Assembly (NCBI RefSeq): GCF_037055275.1
Contig: NZ_CP146343.1
Location: 2,948,501 to 3,012,500 of the forward strand
Direction of reading: 5' to 3'
From: Pseudomonas sp. ML2-2023-3
Lineage (GTDB): Bacteria; Pseudomonadota; Gammaproteobacteria; Pseudomonadales; Pseudomonadaceae
Length of the DNA stretch: 64,000 nucleotides
Shown here: positions 36,951-45,207 of the stretch, one piece after another
Position numbering within the stretch: position 1 is the stretch's first letter
Layout: each line of letters starts with the position of its first letter
Notes under the pieces: generated by a model
Told to the model about the DNA's origin: nothing
The model's database searches: none
The model's input: only the letters and a program-made list of their open reading frames with translations
Position numbers and translations under genes: made by a program

Positions 36951-37724
36951 CTAGCCCGGCCAGACACTCGACTCGGCCCCGCCGTCCACTTCCAGGATCT
37001 TGCCGGTGACCCATCGTGAAGCCGGGGAGGCCAGGTACAGCGCCGCTGCCGCGATGTCTTCAACCTCGCCCAGGCTTTGCAGCGGGGTGGCTTTGATCAT
37101 GCCTTCGCGCATGGCAACCGGCAGGACACGGTTCAAGGCGTCGGTCAGTACCGGGCCGGGGGCAATCCCGTTGACCCGCACCAGTGGGGCGAAATCCTGG
37201 GCCAGCAAACGGGTCATGTGGCTGAGCGCAGCCTTGGCGGTGCCATAGGCGCTGAATTGGGTTTGGGCATAGCGCGCCGCGCCCGAGGTGATATTGATGA
37301 TGTTGCCGCTGCCCGCGTCGCGCATGTGCGGCACGCACAGCTGGCTCAGGTGATAGGCCGAGGACACGTTGAAACGCATGATTTCTTCGAAGCGCTCGAC
37401 ACTCAGGGTCAGCGGATCGTTGGGGCCTGCGCCGCCTGCGTTGTTCACCAGATGGGTGATACGGCCCATGTGCTCCCGGGCCTGGGTGACCACCGCGCTG
37501 CGCTGCTCGGCGTCAGTCACGTCGCAGCTCAGGGCCAGGGCGCGGCGTCCCAGGCGGCGAACTTCTTCGGCCACCGCTTCAACGTCGCTCAAGGTACGGG
37601 CTGCCAGTACCACATCGGCGCCTGCCTCGGCGCAGGCCAGGGCGATACCGCGGCCAATGCCGCGCCCGCCGCCGGTGATGACGGCCACGCTGCCGGTCAG
37701 GTTGAAGCGCTGAATAATGTTCAT
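36951..37724 (-). CDS. Short-chain dehydrogenase, 7alpha-hydroxysteroid dehydrogenase-like
   Basis: 257 residues starting MNIIQRFNLTGSVAVITGGG. Classical SDR: cofactor motif TGGGRGIGRG, NNAGG, catalytic Ser in NIINITSGAA, and Tyr/Lys in FSAYGTAKAA. Several stretches recall E. coli HdhA: NNAGGAGP, YHLSQLCVPHM, and RVNGIAPGPVLTDAL...PLQSLGEVEDIAAAALYLASPASRWVTG split over the C-terminal third. Oxidation of a ring hydroxyl of a bile-acid-like steroid is therefore a reasonable guess. Other SDRs share parts of this pattern, so substrate assignment is moderate. It is co-transcribed with the flavin reductase gene. Confidence 0.8.
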   Translation of the reverse strand: MNIIQRFNLTGSVAVITGGGRGIGRGIALACAEAGADVVLAARTLSDVEAVAEEVRRLGRRALALSCDVTDAEQRSAVVTQAREHMGRITHLVNNAGGAGPNDPLTLSVERFEEIMRFNVSSAYHLSQLCVPHMRDAGSGNIINITSGAARYAQTQFSAYGTAKAALSHMTRLLAQDFAPLVRVNGIAPGPVLTDALNRVLPVAMREGMIKATPLQSLGEVEDIAAAALYLASPASRWVTGKILEVDGGAESSVWPG

Positions 37725-37749
37725 AAAGGGTCCGGTTCCTTCAAGGGGA

Positions 37750-38730
37750 TTAGCGGGGCGCCCACAGATCGGGCAAGCCGGGATCACTGGCCGTAATCAG
37801 GCGCTTGAGCAGCACTTTAAGGGCCTGGGCATCGCCGGGAGCGAGCCTGGCCGACACGTTTTCCTCCACGGCCTTGGCCAGTGCCACCTGTTGCAGCGAC
37901 GCCTCACGGCCCGTGGCGGTCAGCACATAGCGCGGTGCCTGCTGGCTGCCTTCGAGGGCGACCAGGTTCTGTTTTTCGAGAAAACGCATGCTTGCCACAG
38001 ACACCACATGCCCGGTGTAACTGACGAAGTGATTGATTTCATCCAGGGTCAGGTTGTCGCGAATACACAGGACCGAAAGGATAAAGAAAGCATGCTCGTC
38101 CAGCTGCTGATTGCTCAGCAGGCGGTGCAGGGCGTCGAGCAACTGGTAATGGGCGCGGCCCAGCAGGTACCCGAGCAAGTCCTCGGTGTAGCTGCACTCC
38201 GGTGGTGGCGGAGTGGTTGCCAGGCGCAGCTCGCTGCGTGGTTTACGGGTTGCCAGGGCATATTGGCCGCTTTGAAAGGCCAGCGGTGCGCGGTCGCTGT
38301 GATCGAAGGCGAGCACTTCACCGACAAAAATCACATGGTCGCCGCCTTCATATTGAAAGGCCGTGCGGCACTGAAACCTGGCGGTGCAGTCCTGTAACAG
38401 CGGTGCTTCGCTAATGCCGTTGTCGAGTTCGATTTCGGCAAACTTGTTCTCGCCCTGCATCGCAAAACGTCCGGACAGAGGTTCCTGTTCGGTCGACAGC
38501 ACATGCACGTTCCAGTGCTTTCCGGAACTGAACACCGGCAGGCTGCGAGCGGACTTGGCCAGACTCCACAGCACCAGCGGCGGGTTAAGCGACACCGAGT
38601 TGAAACTATTGGCAGTAATGCCGATGGGCGAGCCATCTTCAGCCTGGGTGGTGATGATCGTCACCCCGGTGGTAAAGGTGCCCAGCGCGGTACGGAATGC
38701 CTGCGGGTCGAAACTGCTTTGCATTGCCAT
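37750..38730 (-). CDS. Flavin reductase with C-terminal MarR-like domain (HsaB/C1-HpaH type)
   Basis: About 326 residues starting MAMQSSFDPQAFR. The N-terminal flavin-reductase domain (about 5-160) has FRTALGTFTTGVTIITT, GITANSFNSVSLNPPLVLWS and GDHVIFVGEVLAF. The C-terminal part (about 185-320) is a MarR-like helical/winged domain (LDEINHFVSYTGHVVSVASMRFLEKQNLV). This architecture is known from the reductase (C1) of two-component p-hydroxyphenylacetate hydroxylase in Acinetobacter, where the tail is regulatory. Here it would supply reduced flavin to the HsaA-like hydroxylase at 42215. It is first in the left arm of the divergent unit. Confidence 0.9.
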   Translation of the reverse strand: MAMQSSFDPQAFRTALGTFTTGVTIITTQAEDGSPIGITANSFNSVSLNPPLVLWSLAKSARSLPVFSSGKHWNVHVLSTEQEPLSGRFAMQGENKFAEIELDNGISEAPLLQDCTARFQCRTAFQYEGGDHVIFVGEVLAFDHSDRAPLAFQSGQYALATRKPRSELRLATTPPPPECSYTEDLLGYLLGRAHYQLLDALHRLLSNQQLDEHAFFILSVLCIRDNLTLDEINHFVSYTGHVVSVASMRFLEKQNLVALEGSQQAPRYVLTATGREASLQQVALAKAVEENVSARLAPGDAQALKVLLKRLITASDPGLPDLWAPR

Positions 38731-38791
38731 GACGAACCTCATGGATTGGATTTTCGTGCTGGCAGTATTCGCCCCGAAGCGGTGCGCTACA

Positions 38792-38850
38792 TCGTCTTAA
38801 TGGACTAACGAATACAGCCGATTATCGTCCGATTGGACGAGGCTAATCGG
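38792..38850. promoter_or_regulatory. Tandem palindromic operators in divergent control region 1
   Basis: The main site TCGTC-CGATTG-GACGA (38825-38840) is nested in longer arms CCGATTA (38818-38824) and TAATCGG (38844-38850). A weaker copy TCGTC-TTAATG-GACTA lies at 38792-38807, exactly 33 bp away, about three helical turns. The region lies between divergent flavin reductase and aldehyde dehydrogenase genes. The same 5-6-5 palindrome occurs in the second divergent region at 50998-51013. Confidence 0.72.
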
Positions 38851-38903
38851 GGTGCTATTCACTAGGGTCAGCTCATTGAACCGATGTATCAGAGGACTCA
38901 TCC

Positions 38904-40340
38904 ATGACGTTCAGCAGCACTGCTCCAGAACAGCTGTCCAGCCTGTTGGCGGCGCAAAAACAAGCCTTTGTCGATGCCGGGCACGTCAGCGCAGAACTGC
39001 GCCGGGCCCGCATTCAGCGCGTGATAGAGCTCGTAGTGCGCTATCAGCAGCCACTGATCGAGGCCATGGATGAAGACTTTGGCGGTCGGCCCCAGGGCTT
39101 TTCGTTGATGAATGACGTTCTGGGTTCGCTGGCATCACTCAAATATGCTCGCGATCACCTTGCCCACTGGGTCGAAGACGAGCCGCGACAGGTGTTTTCG
39201 CCCTATGACCAACTGGGTGCCAAAGCCTGGGTGATGCACCAGCCCAAGGGCTCCATCGGCATTCTGGGCACCTGGAATGCGCCGCTGTTCACCTTGCTCA
39301 GCCCTTTGGCCTGCGTACTGGCAGCGGGCAACCGCGCCATTCTCAAACCGTCCGAAGTAGTGCCCCGCACCGCCCGGGTTCTGGCCCAGGCCTTTGCCGA
39401 CGTGTTTGATCCACTTGAAGTCGGTGTAGTAACCGGAGATGCCGGGCTGGCGCAGGTCTTCACCTCGCAACCCTTCGACCATCTGGTGTTTACCGGCAGC
39501 ACCGCAGTGGCGCGTTCGGTCATGCGCAATGCGGCTGAAAATCTGGTGCCATTGACCCTGGAACTGGGAGGCAAGTCCCCGGTGATCATTTCCCGCAGCG
39601 CAGATCTGGCCAAGGCGGCCTTCAGCATTGCGGTGGCCAAAGCCAATAACGGTGGGCAAATCTGCATCAACCCGGACGTGGTGTATGTGCCGCGCGAGCT
39701 GATGGAAGATTTTATCGGCCTGCTGGGTGCTGCCTACAGCGAATTGCTTCCCACCACGGACGACAATCCGGATGTGGTGGCAGTGGTCAATGCCCGTCAT
39801 GTGCAACGCATCGACGGCTACGTGCAGGATGCCCGCGAGCGGGGCGCCCGGATCGAAAGCTTCCCGCAGGCACCCGAGGCTGACGCCCGAACTCGTCGGC
39901 GTGCGCTGCACGTAGTGATCAACCCGCCTCGCGACAGCCAGATCATGCATGAAGAAATCTTCGGCCCGGCGCTGGTGTTGCTGCCTTATGAACAGATTGA
40001 TCGGGCGCTGGGCGACATCAATTCTCGTGAGCGCCCGCTGGCGCTGTATTACTTTGGCCAGAGTGAAGAAGAGCAGCGCCATGTGCTGCAGCACACGATT
40101 TCCGGTGGCGTGAGCATCAATGATGTGATGATGCATGCGGCTCTGCACGACGCACCGTTTGGCGGGATCGGCGCCTCGGGCATGGGGCATTATCACGGCC
40201 GTGAAGGCTTCCTGGAATTCAGCCATATGCGCACCGTTTACAAGGCCCCGGCCCATGACCCGCGGCGTGAGTGGGGCCTGCTGCCACCGTATGGCGAGCA
40301 CTTTTTGCCCACCATGCAATCGATGGTCACGGCTGACTGA
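38904..40340 (+). CDS. Aldehyde dehydrogenase (coniferyl-aldehyde dehydrogenase-like)
   Basis: 478 residues. NAD(P)-dependent ALDH of the ALDH3-like branch: GTWNAPLF near the cofactor fold, LVFTGSTAVARSV, catalytic Glu in LTLELGGKSPVII, and catalytic Cys in NNGGQICINPD. C-terminal residues lack a membrane anchor. In proteobacterial bile-acid catabolism an aldehyde dehydrogenase (Sad) oxidises the side-chain aldehyde released by retro-aldol cleavage. Position in this cluster, together with the Ltp2-like aldolase at 54430, fits that role, but the substrate is inferred. First gene of the right arm; start has AGAGGA upstream. Confidence 0.88.
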   Translation: MTFSSTAPEQLSSLLAAQKQAFVDAGHVSAELRRARIQRVIELVVRYQQPLIEAMDEDFGGRPQGFSLMNDVLGSLASLKYARDHLAHWVEDEPRQVFSPYDQLGAKAWVMHQPKGSIGILGTWNAPLFTLLSPLACVLAAGNRAILKPSEVVPRTARVLAQAFADVFDPLEVGVVTGDAGLAQVFTSQPFDHLVFTGSTAVARSVMRNAAENLVPLTLELGGKSPVIISRSADLAKAAFSIAVAKANNGGQICINPDVVYVPRELMEDFIGLLGAAYSELLPTTDDNPDVVAVVNARHVQRIDGYVQDARERGARIESFPQAPEADARTRRRALHVVINPPRDSQIMHEEIFGPALVLLPYEQIDRALGDINSRERPLALYYFGQSEEEQRHVLQHTISGGVSINDVMMHAALHDAPFGGIGASGMGHYHGREGFLEFSHMRTVYKAPAHDPRREWGLLPPYGEHFLPTMQSMVTAD

Positions 40341-40351
40341 AACACGCAGTG

Positions 40352-40435
40352 CAGGAGCGGGGTTGCTCGCGATGCTGTCGACCCGGCGCCTTCATGGGCC
40401 GCATTGATGCAATCGCGAGCAAGCCCGCTCCCACA
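40352..40435. repeat. REP inverted pair
   Basis: CAGGAGCGGGGTTGCTCGCG facing TCGCGAGCAAGCCCGCTCCC plus ACA. Located between the aldehyde dehydrogenase and amidase genes. Confidence 0.85.
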
Positions 40436-40462
40436 GGACCCTGGCGCCTAAAACAACACGAA

Positions 40463-42046
40463 ATGTTCTGGAGATTGACCTTGCACAACCCTGCTCAAAC
40501 ACCTGAAGAATCCACCGGCTGGCAGCGTCGACACGTACTCAAGGCCGGTGCCCTGGCCGTGGGTGCCGGTCTGCTGGGACGTTTTGCCCATGCCGACAGC
40601 ACGGGCGCGCTGTCGTCTGGCGAGTACCTGGCGATGGACGCCACTGACATGGCCCGTGCCATACACAAAGGCGAACTCAGCCCGCAAAACCTGCTCGCGG
40701 CGGCCATGGCCCGATGTGATGCGATCAATCCCAGGGTCAATGCGGTCAACATGCGCCATGACGACTACGCCAATGCGCTGCTCAAGGCCCGTGCTGCCAG
40801 CGGTGCGTCGACCACGGGCCCTCTGGCCGGGGTGCCGATCCTGATCAAGGACCTCAATACCTACCTGGAAGGCACCCGCACCACCAATGGTTGCCGCCTC
40901 TACAAAGATGCGCCGCTGGCCCACCATACCAGCACCCTGATTGCCCGTTATCAGGCGGCCGGTGCCGTGCCGTTTGGCAAGACCACCTGCCCGGAATTCG
41001 GATTGACCACCACCACCGAATCCCTGCTGTGGGGGCAAACCCGCAACCCGTGGAATCTGGCAAAAAGCGCGGGCGGCTCATCCGGTGGGGCGGCTGCGGC
41101 CGTTGCAGCGGGGATTGTTCCCGTGGCCCACGCCACGGACGGCGGCGGTTCGATCCGGATTCCGGCGTCTTACTGCGGCCTGGTCGGGCTCAAGCCGACG
41201 CGTTACCGAACCCCCAGCGGCCCGGGAAAATATGAGGGCTGGTTTGGGGCCAGCGTAGGCAACGTGGTGTCGCGCAATGTACGCGATATGGCGTTGTTCA
41301 TGGATGCCGGGCAGGGGCACGAGGCCGGCAGCCCGTACTGGGCCAAGCCGCTGGTACGCCCTTATGTCGAAGAACTGCGCACGGCCCCCGGTCGCTTGCG
41401 CATCGGCGTGGTGCGTGACTCGCTGACCGGCGCACCGCTGGACCCGGAGGTGGCGAGGGTGCTGGACGACACCGCCAAACGCCTCGCAGCCCAGGGGCAT
41501 GACGTTGAAGAGCTGCGCCTGAATGTCGATCCGAGGCAGTTGTTCGGTGCCCATGGTTCGGTGATTGGCGATGCATTGCTGACGATGGTTCACGATCGCG
41601 AGCAAGTGCTGGGGCGAAGCGCAACGGCCGATGACTACGAGCGCATCACCCAGGTGGTGCTGGGCAATGCCCAAAAAGTCACTGGAGAAGGCCTGTACCG
41701 TGCGCGCCAGTCGTTCGAAACCATCGGCGGCTACATGGAAGATCAGTTCCAGACGTTTGACGTGATCCTGTCGCCGGTGACGGCCAATGTCACGCCGGAC
41801 CTGGGGCTCTTGAGCCTCAATCAGCCCTGGGAGAGCTATGCCCACAACGCGATGGGCAGCGCGTCCTTTACCGTATTGGCCAACGTCAGCGGCCAGCCGG
41901 CCATTTCCTTGCCGGTGGGCATGAGCGACAAGGGCCTGCCCATCGGCATGATGTTCACCGGGCCATTGGGCGGCGAAGACGTGTTGCTGCGCCTGAGTGC
42001 GCAGATTGAACAGGCGCGGCCATTCGCGGCACTGCCGATCCTCTGA
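40463..42046 (+). CDS. Tat-exported amidase (amidase signature family)
   Basis: About 527 residues. The N-terminus carries a twin-arginine signal ([20 protein letters not shown], cleavage near FAHAD), so the enzyme is probably periplasmic. The mature part has the amidase triad: Lys in [25 protein letters not shown], and Ser in [20 protein letters not shown]. Starts: ATG 40463 or TTG 40481; the latter has GGAG 7 bases upstream. It lies inside the steroid-type cluster and has no counterpart that I know in steroid catabolic clusters. Hydrolysis of a conjugated (amide-linked) substrate such as a bile-salt conjugate before uptake is an attractive but untested idea. Confidence 0.88.
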   Translation: MFWRLTLHNPAQTPEESTGWQRRHVLKAGALAVGAGLLGRFAHADSTGALSSGEYLAMDATDMARAIHKGELSPQNLLAAAMARCDAINPRVNAVNMRHDDYANALLKARAASGASTTGPLAGVPILIKDLNTYLEGTRTTNGCRLYKDAPLAHHTSTLIARYQAAGAVPFGKTTCPEFGLTTTTESLLWGQTRNPWNLAKSAGGSSGGAAAAVAAGIVPVAHATDGGGSIRIPASYCGLVGLKPTRYRTPSGPGKYEGWFGASVGNVVSRNVRDMALFMDAGQGHEAGSPYWAKPLVRPYVEELRTAPGRLRIGVVRDSLTGAPLDPEVARVLDDTAKRLAAQGHDVEELRLNVDPRQLFGAHGSVIGDALLTMVHDREQVLGRSATADDYERITQVVLGNAQKVTGEGLYRARQSFETIGGYMEDQFQTFDVILSPVTANVTPDLGLLSLNQPWESYAHNAMGSASFTVLANVSGQPAISLPVGMSDKGLPIGMMFTGPLGGEDVLLRLSAQIEQARPFAALPIL

Positions 42047-42050
42047 AACG

Positions 42051-42090
42051 GTGGGAGCGGGCTTGCTCGCGATGCAAGCCCGCTCCCACA
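42051..42090. repeat. Compact REP palindrome
   Basis: GTGGGAGCGGGCTTGCTCGC followed almost directly by GCAAGCCCGCTCCCACA, a near-perfect hairpin 5 bp after the amidase stop. Confidence 0.85.
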
Positions 42091-42214
42091 CAAGTTCAGT
42101 GTGATGCCGTGTGCCTAGTCCGCTTTGACGATGAACCACAGCGTTACAGGCCGGATTATTCGTCATACACCGCCCGCGCATTCGCGCAGCGAGAGACTGA
42201 CGGAGAACACACGG

Positions 42215-43402
42215 ATGGATCAGATACGAGAGAAAAGTCCGATTGAGCTTGAGCTGCTGCAACGTGCGCGCAATCTGATTCCTGCGCTCAAAAGCCGTTC
42301 AGCCCAGGCGGACAAAGACTGCAAACTGCCCGACGAAACCATTCGTGACATGCAAGAAGCCGGTTTGTTTCGTGCCCTGCAGCCCAAGATCTGGGGCGGT
42401 CATGAAGTCGATCTGCGCACCTTTTTTGAAATCCAGATGACCTTGGCTGAAGGCTGTATGTCCACGGCCTGGGTCTTTGGCGTGGTGGGTGTGCATCCGT
42501 GGCAACTGGCGCGTTACCCGATGGAGGCCCAGCGTGATGTCTGGGGCGAGGACAGCTCCGTGCTGGTGGCTTCCACCTACATGCCGGTGGCCAAGGTCAC
42601 GCCGGTCAAGGGTGGTTTTCAGGTCAGCGGACGCTGGGGTTTTTCCAGTGGCAGCCAGCATGCACAGTGGTGCCTGCTCGGGGGCATCGTGCCGCAAGAC
42701 GAAACGGGCCCTACCGAACACGGCACCTTCCTGATTCCGGCCAGCGACTATCGCATCGAACAGAACTGGGACGTGCTGGGCCTGCGTGGCAGCGGCAGCC
42801 ACGACATCGTTGTCGAAGACGTTTTTGTCCCGGCCCACCGGGTCCAGCGCACCAATAACTTCAGCATCGAAGCTACGCCGGGGCGCCTGGTCAATACCAA
42901 CCCGATGTACTCGATCCCGTTTGCCCAGGTGTTTGCCCGCGCCGTATCGACGTCGGCCCTTGGTGCCTTGCAAGGGGCCATCAACGAGTTTCGCGATAAC
43001 GCGGCAAAGCACATTGGCAAGCACGGCGCCAAAACCGCCGAAGACCCGGCGGCCCAGGCGGCCGTGGCCGAAGCAATCATCACCGTCGACTCGCTCAAGC
43101 TGGTGCTGATGCGCAACTACGGGCACCTGCTGGCACTGGCCGCAGCCGGGGAATACCCGGATGTCGAGACCCGTCTGTTGTATCGCTATCAGTCCTCCCA
43201 CGTGACCAACGTCTGCGCCGATCGGGTCAGTGACCTGCTGCGCTGCATGGCCGCTTCGGGCTTGTACAACACCAATCCGGTGGCGCGTTACTTCCGTGAC
43301 CTGCACCAGGCTCGCGGGCATATCGCCAACAACGAGGCGGCTTACCGCCGCAGTTACGGTCTTGTACAGCTGGGCATGCCCAACGCGGACCCTTTTGTCT
43401 GA
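42215..43402 (+). CDS. HsaA-like flavin-dependent hydroxylase (acyl-CoA dehydrogenase fold)
   Basis: 395 residues starting MDQIREKSPIELELL, with GGAG 9 bases upstream. Acyl-CoA dehydrogenase-like monooxygenase of the HsaA/C2-HpaH group: KLPDETIRDMQEAGLFRALQP, STAWVFGVVGVHPWQLA, VSGRWGFSSGSQHAQW and GLRGSGSHDIVVEDVFVPAHR. The fold uses reduced flavin and O2 rather than acyl-CoA. HsaA hydroxylates the opened steroid ring (3-HSA) ortho to the phenol, creating a catechol. The cognate reductase is encoded divergently at 37750-38730. Length equals HsaA (about 394). The extradiol dioxygenase expected next is not in the window. Confidence 0.88.
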   Translation: MDQIREKSPIELELLQRARNLIPALKSRSAQADKDCKLPDETIRDMQEAGLFRALQPKIWGGHEVDLRTFFEIQMTLAEGCMSTAWVFGVVGVHPWQLARYPMEAQRDVWGEDSSVLVASTYMPVAKVTPVKGGFQVSGRWGFSSGSQHAQWCLLGGIVPQDETGPTEHGTFLIPASDYRIEQNWDVLGLRGSGSHDIVVEDVFVPAHRVQRTNNFSIEATPGRLVNTNPMYSIPFAQVFARAVSTSALGALQGAINEFRDNAAKHIGKHGAKTAEDPAAQAAVAEAIITVDSLKLVLMRNYGHLLALAAAGEYPDVETRLLYRYQSSHVTNVCADRVSDLLRCMAASGLYNTNPVARYFRDLHQARGHIANNEAAYRRSYGLVQLGMPNADPFV

Positions 43403-43403
43403 T

Positions 43404-43423
43404 CGGGTCAATTCTGTGACCCG
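43404..43423. other. Hairpin between hydroxylase and KstD genes
   Basis: Inverted repeat CGGGTCA-ATTCTG-TGACCCG placed one base after the hydroxylase stop. It has no T-run. Could be an mRNA processing/stability hairpin or an internal operator. Confidence 0.4.
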
Positions 43424-43461
43424 GTAATCAACCTCTGACCTCAGCGCAAGGCATAACAATA

Positions 43462-45207
43462 ATGACGGCTCACGATCAGTCTCAGTCCAGCTATGACGTA
43501 ATTGTTGTCGGCTCCGGCGCCGGCGCCATGACCTCGGCCCTGTTTGCGGCTGATCAGGGCCTGTCGGTTCTGATTGTCGAAAAAAGCGATAAATATGGCG
43601 GCACCTCGGCGATTTCCGGCGGCGGTATCTGGATCCCGAACAACCATTATTTTGCCGCCATTGGCGGGCAGGACAGCCCTGAGCTGTCCCTGCAATACCT
43701 CAAGGCCGCCACCGGCGAGCACGGTGATCCACAGCGGTTGCAGGCGTATCTGGACAACGCCGCGCCGATGATCAAAAAGCTCACCGACAACAGCCGCGTG
43801 CGTTACGCCGTGGCCGATAAATACCCCGATTACTACCCGCAACTGCCCGGCGCCTTGCCAGGTGGTCGCACCCTGGACCCGGAGCTATTCGACACCAGCC
43901 TGCTGGCTGAAGAGCTGCCCAACCTGCGCAAGCCTTCGCCGTCGACCCTGCTGATGGGGCGCATTGCCTGGACGGCCCGCGACGCGCACAAGGCCATGGC
44001 CCGCAGTTTTGGTTGGCAATGGCTGATTTTCAGGCTGATGGCCCGCTACAAACTCGACTTCAAATGGCGCCGCAAAAGCAAATACGACCGCCGCGCCGCA
44101 CTGGGCAGCTCCCTGGTGGCGTCGTTGCGCCGTTCCCTGATGGATCGCAACGTGCCGTTATGGCTCAACACTGACTTTCAGGACGTGTTGCTCGACGGTG
44201 ATCGGGTCAGCGGGATCAAGGTTGCAACGGGTGGCAAAGTCCTGGAACTCAAGGCCCGCCGTGGGGTGATTTTTGGCTCCGGCGGCTTTGAGCAGAATCA
44301 AACCCTGCGCGAGAAATACCTGCCGCAACCCACCCGGGCCAGCTGGAGCGCTACGCCACCGGGCAACAACACCGGGGCCGCACTTGAGGCGGGACTCAAT
44401 ATCGGTGCGGCCACGGCGCTGATGGACTGGGCCTGGTGGGCTCCCACCATTGCCGTGCCAGGCGAGGAAAAACCCCGTGGCGTGTTTGCCGAACGGGCGT
44501 TTCCGGGGGCCATTGTGGTCAACAGCCTGGGGCATCGCTTTGTCAACGAAGCGGCGCCGTACCTGGAGTTCGTCGACGCCATGTACACAGACAACCGCAA
44601 GACTGGCGGCCGCTCGGTGCCGTCGTGGGTGATCTTCGATGGTCACTTCCGTTTTCACTACGCCATGGGCCCGTTGATGCCGGCCCAGGTGGTCCCCGAC
44701 AGCCGTCTGCGCAAGGAATGGCTCAATACCGTGTACTGGAAGGCCGACAGCCTGGACGCGCTGGCCATGCAAATCGGGGTCGATGCCCAGGGCTTGAGCA
44801 GCACCGTGCAAAAAATCAACAGCTACGCCCAAACCGGGGTCGATCTTGACTTCGATCGCGGTGGCAACGTGTTCGATCGCTACTATGGCGATAGCAATAT
44901 CAAGCCCAACCCGTGCCTGGCACCGTTACGCAAAGGCCCGTATTACGCCATGCGCCTGGATGCCGGAGATATCGGCACCAAGGGCGGATTGCTGACCAAC
45001 CAGCACGCTCAGGTCGTACGAGAAGACGGCCAGCCAATCCCTGGCCTGTATGCCATCGGCAACTGCTCGGCATCGGTGATGGGCATCAGCTACCCCGGTG
45101 CCGGTGGCACCCTGGGCCCGGCAATGACTTTCGGCTACATCGCTGCCAACCATATCGCCAGCAGCGTGTCGGCAACCGCCAGCGCCCGGGTACGGGCACT
45201 GTCATGA
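43462..45207 (+). CDS. 3-ketosteroid delta-1-dehydrogenase-like flavoprotein
   Basis: 581 residues. FAD-binding N-terminus VIVVGSGAGAMTSALFAADQG and EKSDKYGGTSAISGGGIWIP. Near the C-terminus GPYYAMRLDAGDIGTKGGLLTN and ISYPGAGGTLGPAMTFGYIA are characteristic of KstD; the Tyr and Gly of YPGAG correspond to the proton-abstraction/keto-binding pair known in KstD1 of Rhodococcus. An internal Tyr (HFRFHYAMGP) may be the other catalytic Tyr. KstD introduces a 1,2 double bond into ring A of 3-ketosteroids, needed for ring B opening. Its stop overlaps the next gene's start (ATGA). No signal peptide; cytoplasmic. Confidence 0.88.
   Translation: MTAHDQSQSSYDVIVVGSGAGAMTSALFAADQGLSVLIVEKSDKYGGTSAISGGGIWIPNNHYFAAIGGQDSPELSLQYLKAATGEHGDPQRLQAYLDNAAPMIKKLTDNSRVRYAVADKYPDYYPQLPGALPGGRTLDPELFDTSLLAEELPNLRKPSPSTLLMGRIAWTARDAHKAMARSFGWQWLIFRLMARYKLDFKWRRKSKYDRRAALGSSLVASLRRSLMDRNVPLWLNTDFQDVLLDGDRVSGIKVATGGKVLELKARRGVIFGSGGFEQNQTLREKYLPQPTRASWSATPPGNNTGAALEAGLNIGAATALMDWAWWAPTIAVPGEEKPRGVFAERAFPGAIVVNSLGHRFVNEAAPYLEFVDAMYTDNRKTGGRSVPSWVIFDGHFRFHYAMGPLMPAQVVPDSRLRKEWLNTVYWKADSLDALAMQIGVDAQGLSSTVQKINSYAQTGVDLDFDRGGNVFDRYYGDSNIKPNPCLAPLRKGPYYAMRLDAGDIGTKGGLLTNQHAQVVREDGQPIPGLYAIGNCSASVMGISYPGAGGTLGPAMTFGYIAANHIASSVSATASARVRALS

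Noticed and set aside
36820..37014. N-terminal extension of the hydratase through REP DNA
   Set aside because: The frame is open upstream, but the extension is REP sequence and overlaps the SDR 3' end; the ATG at 36819 gives the normal family N-terminus.
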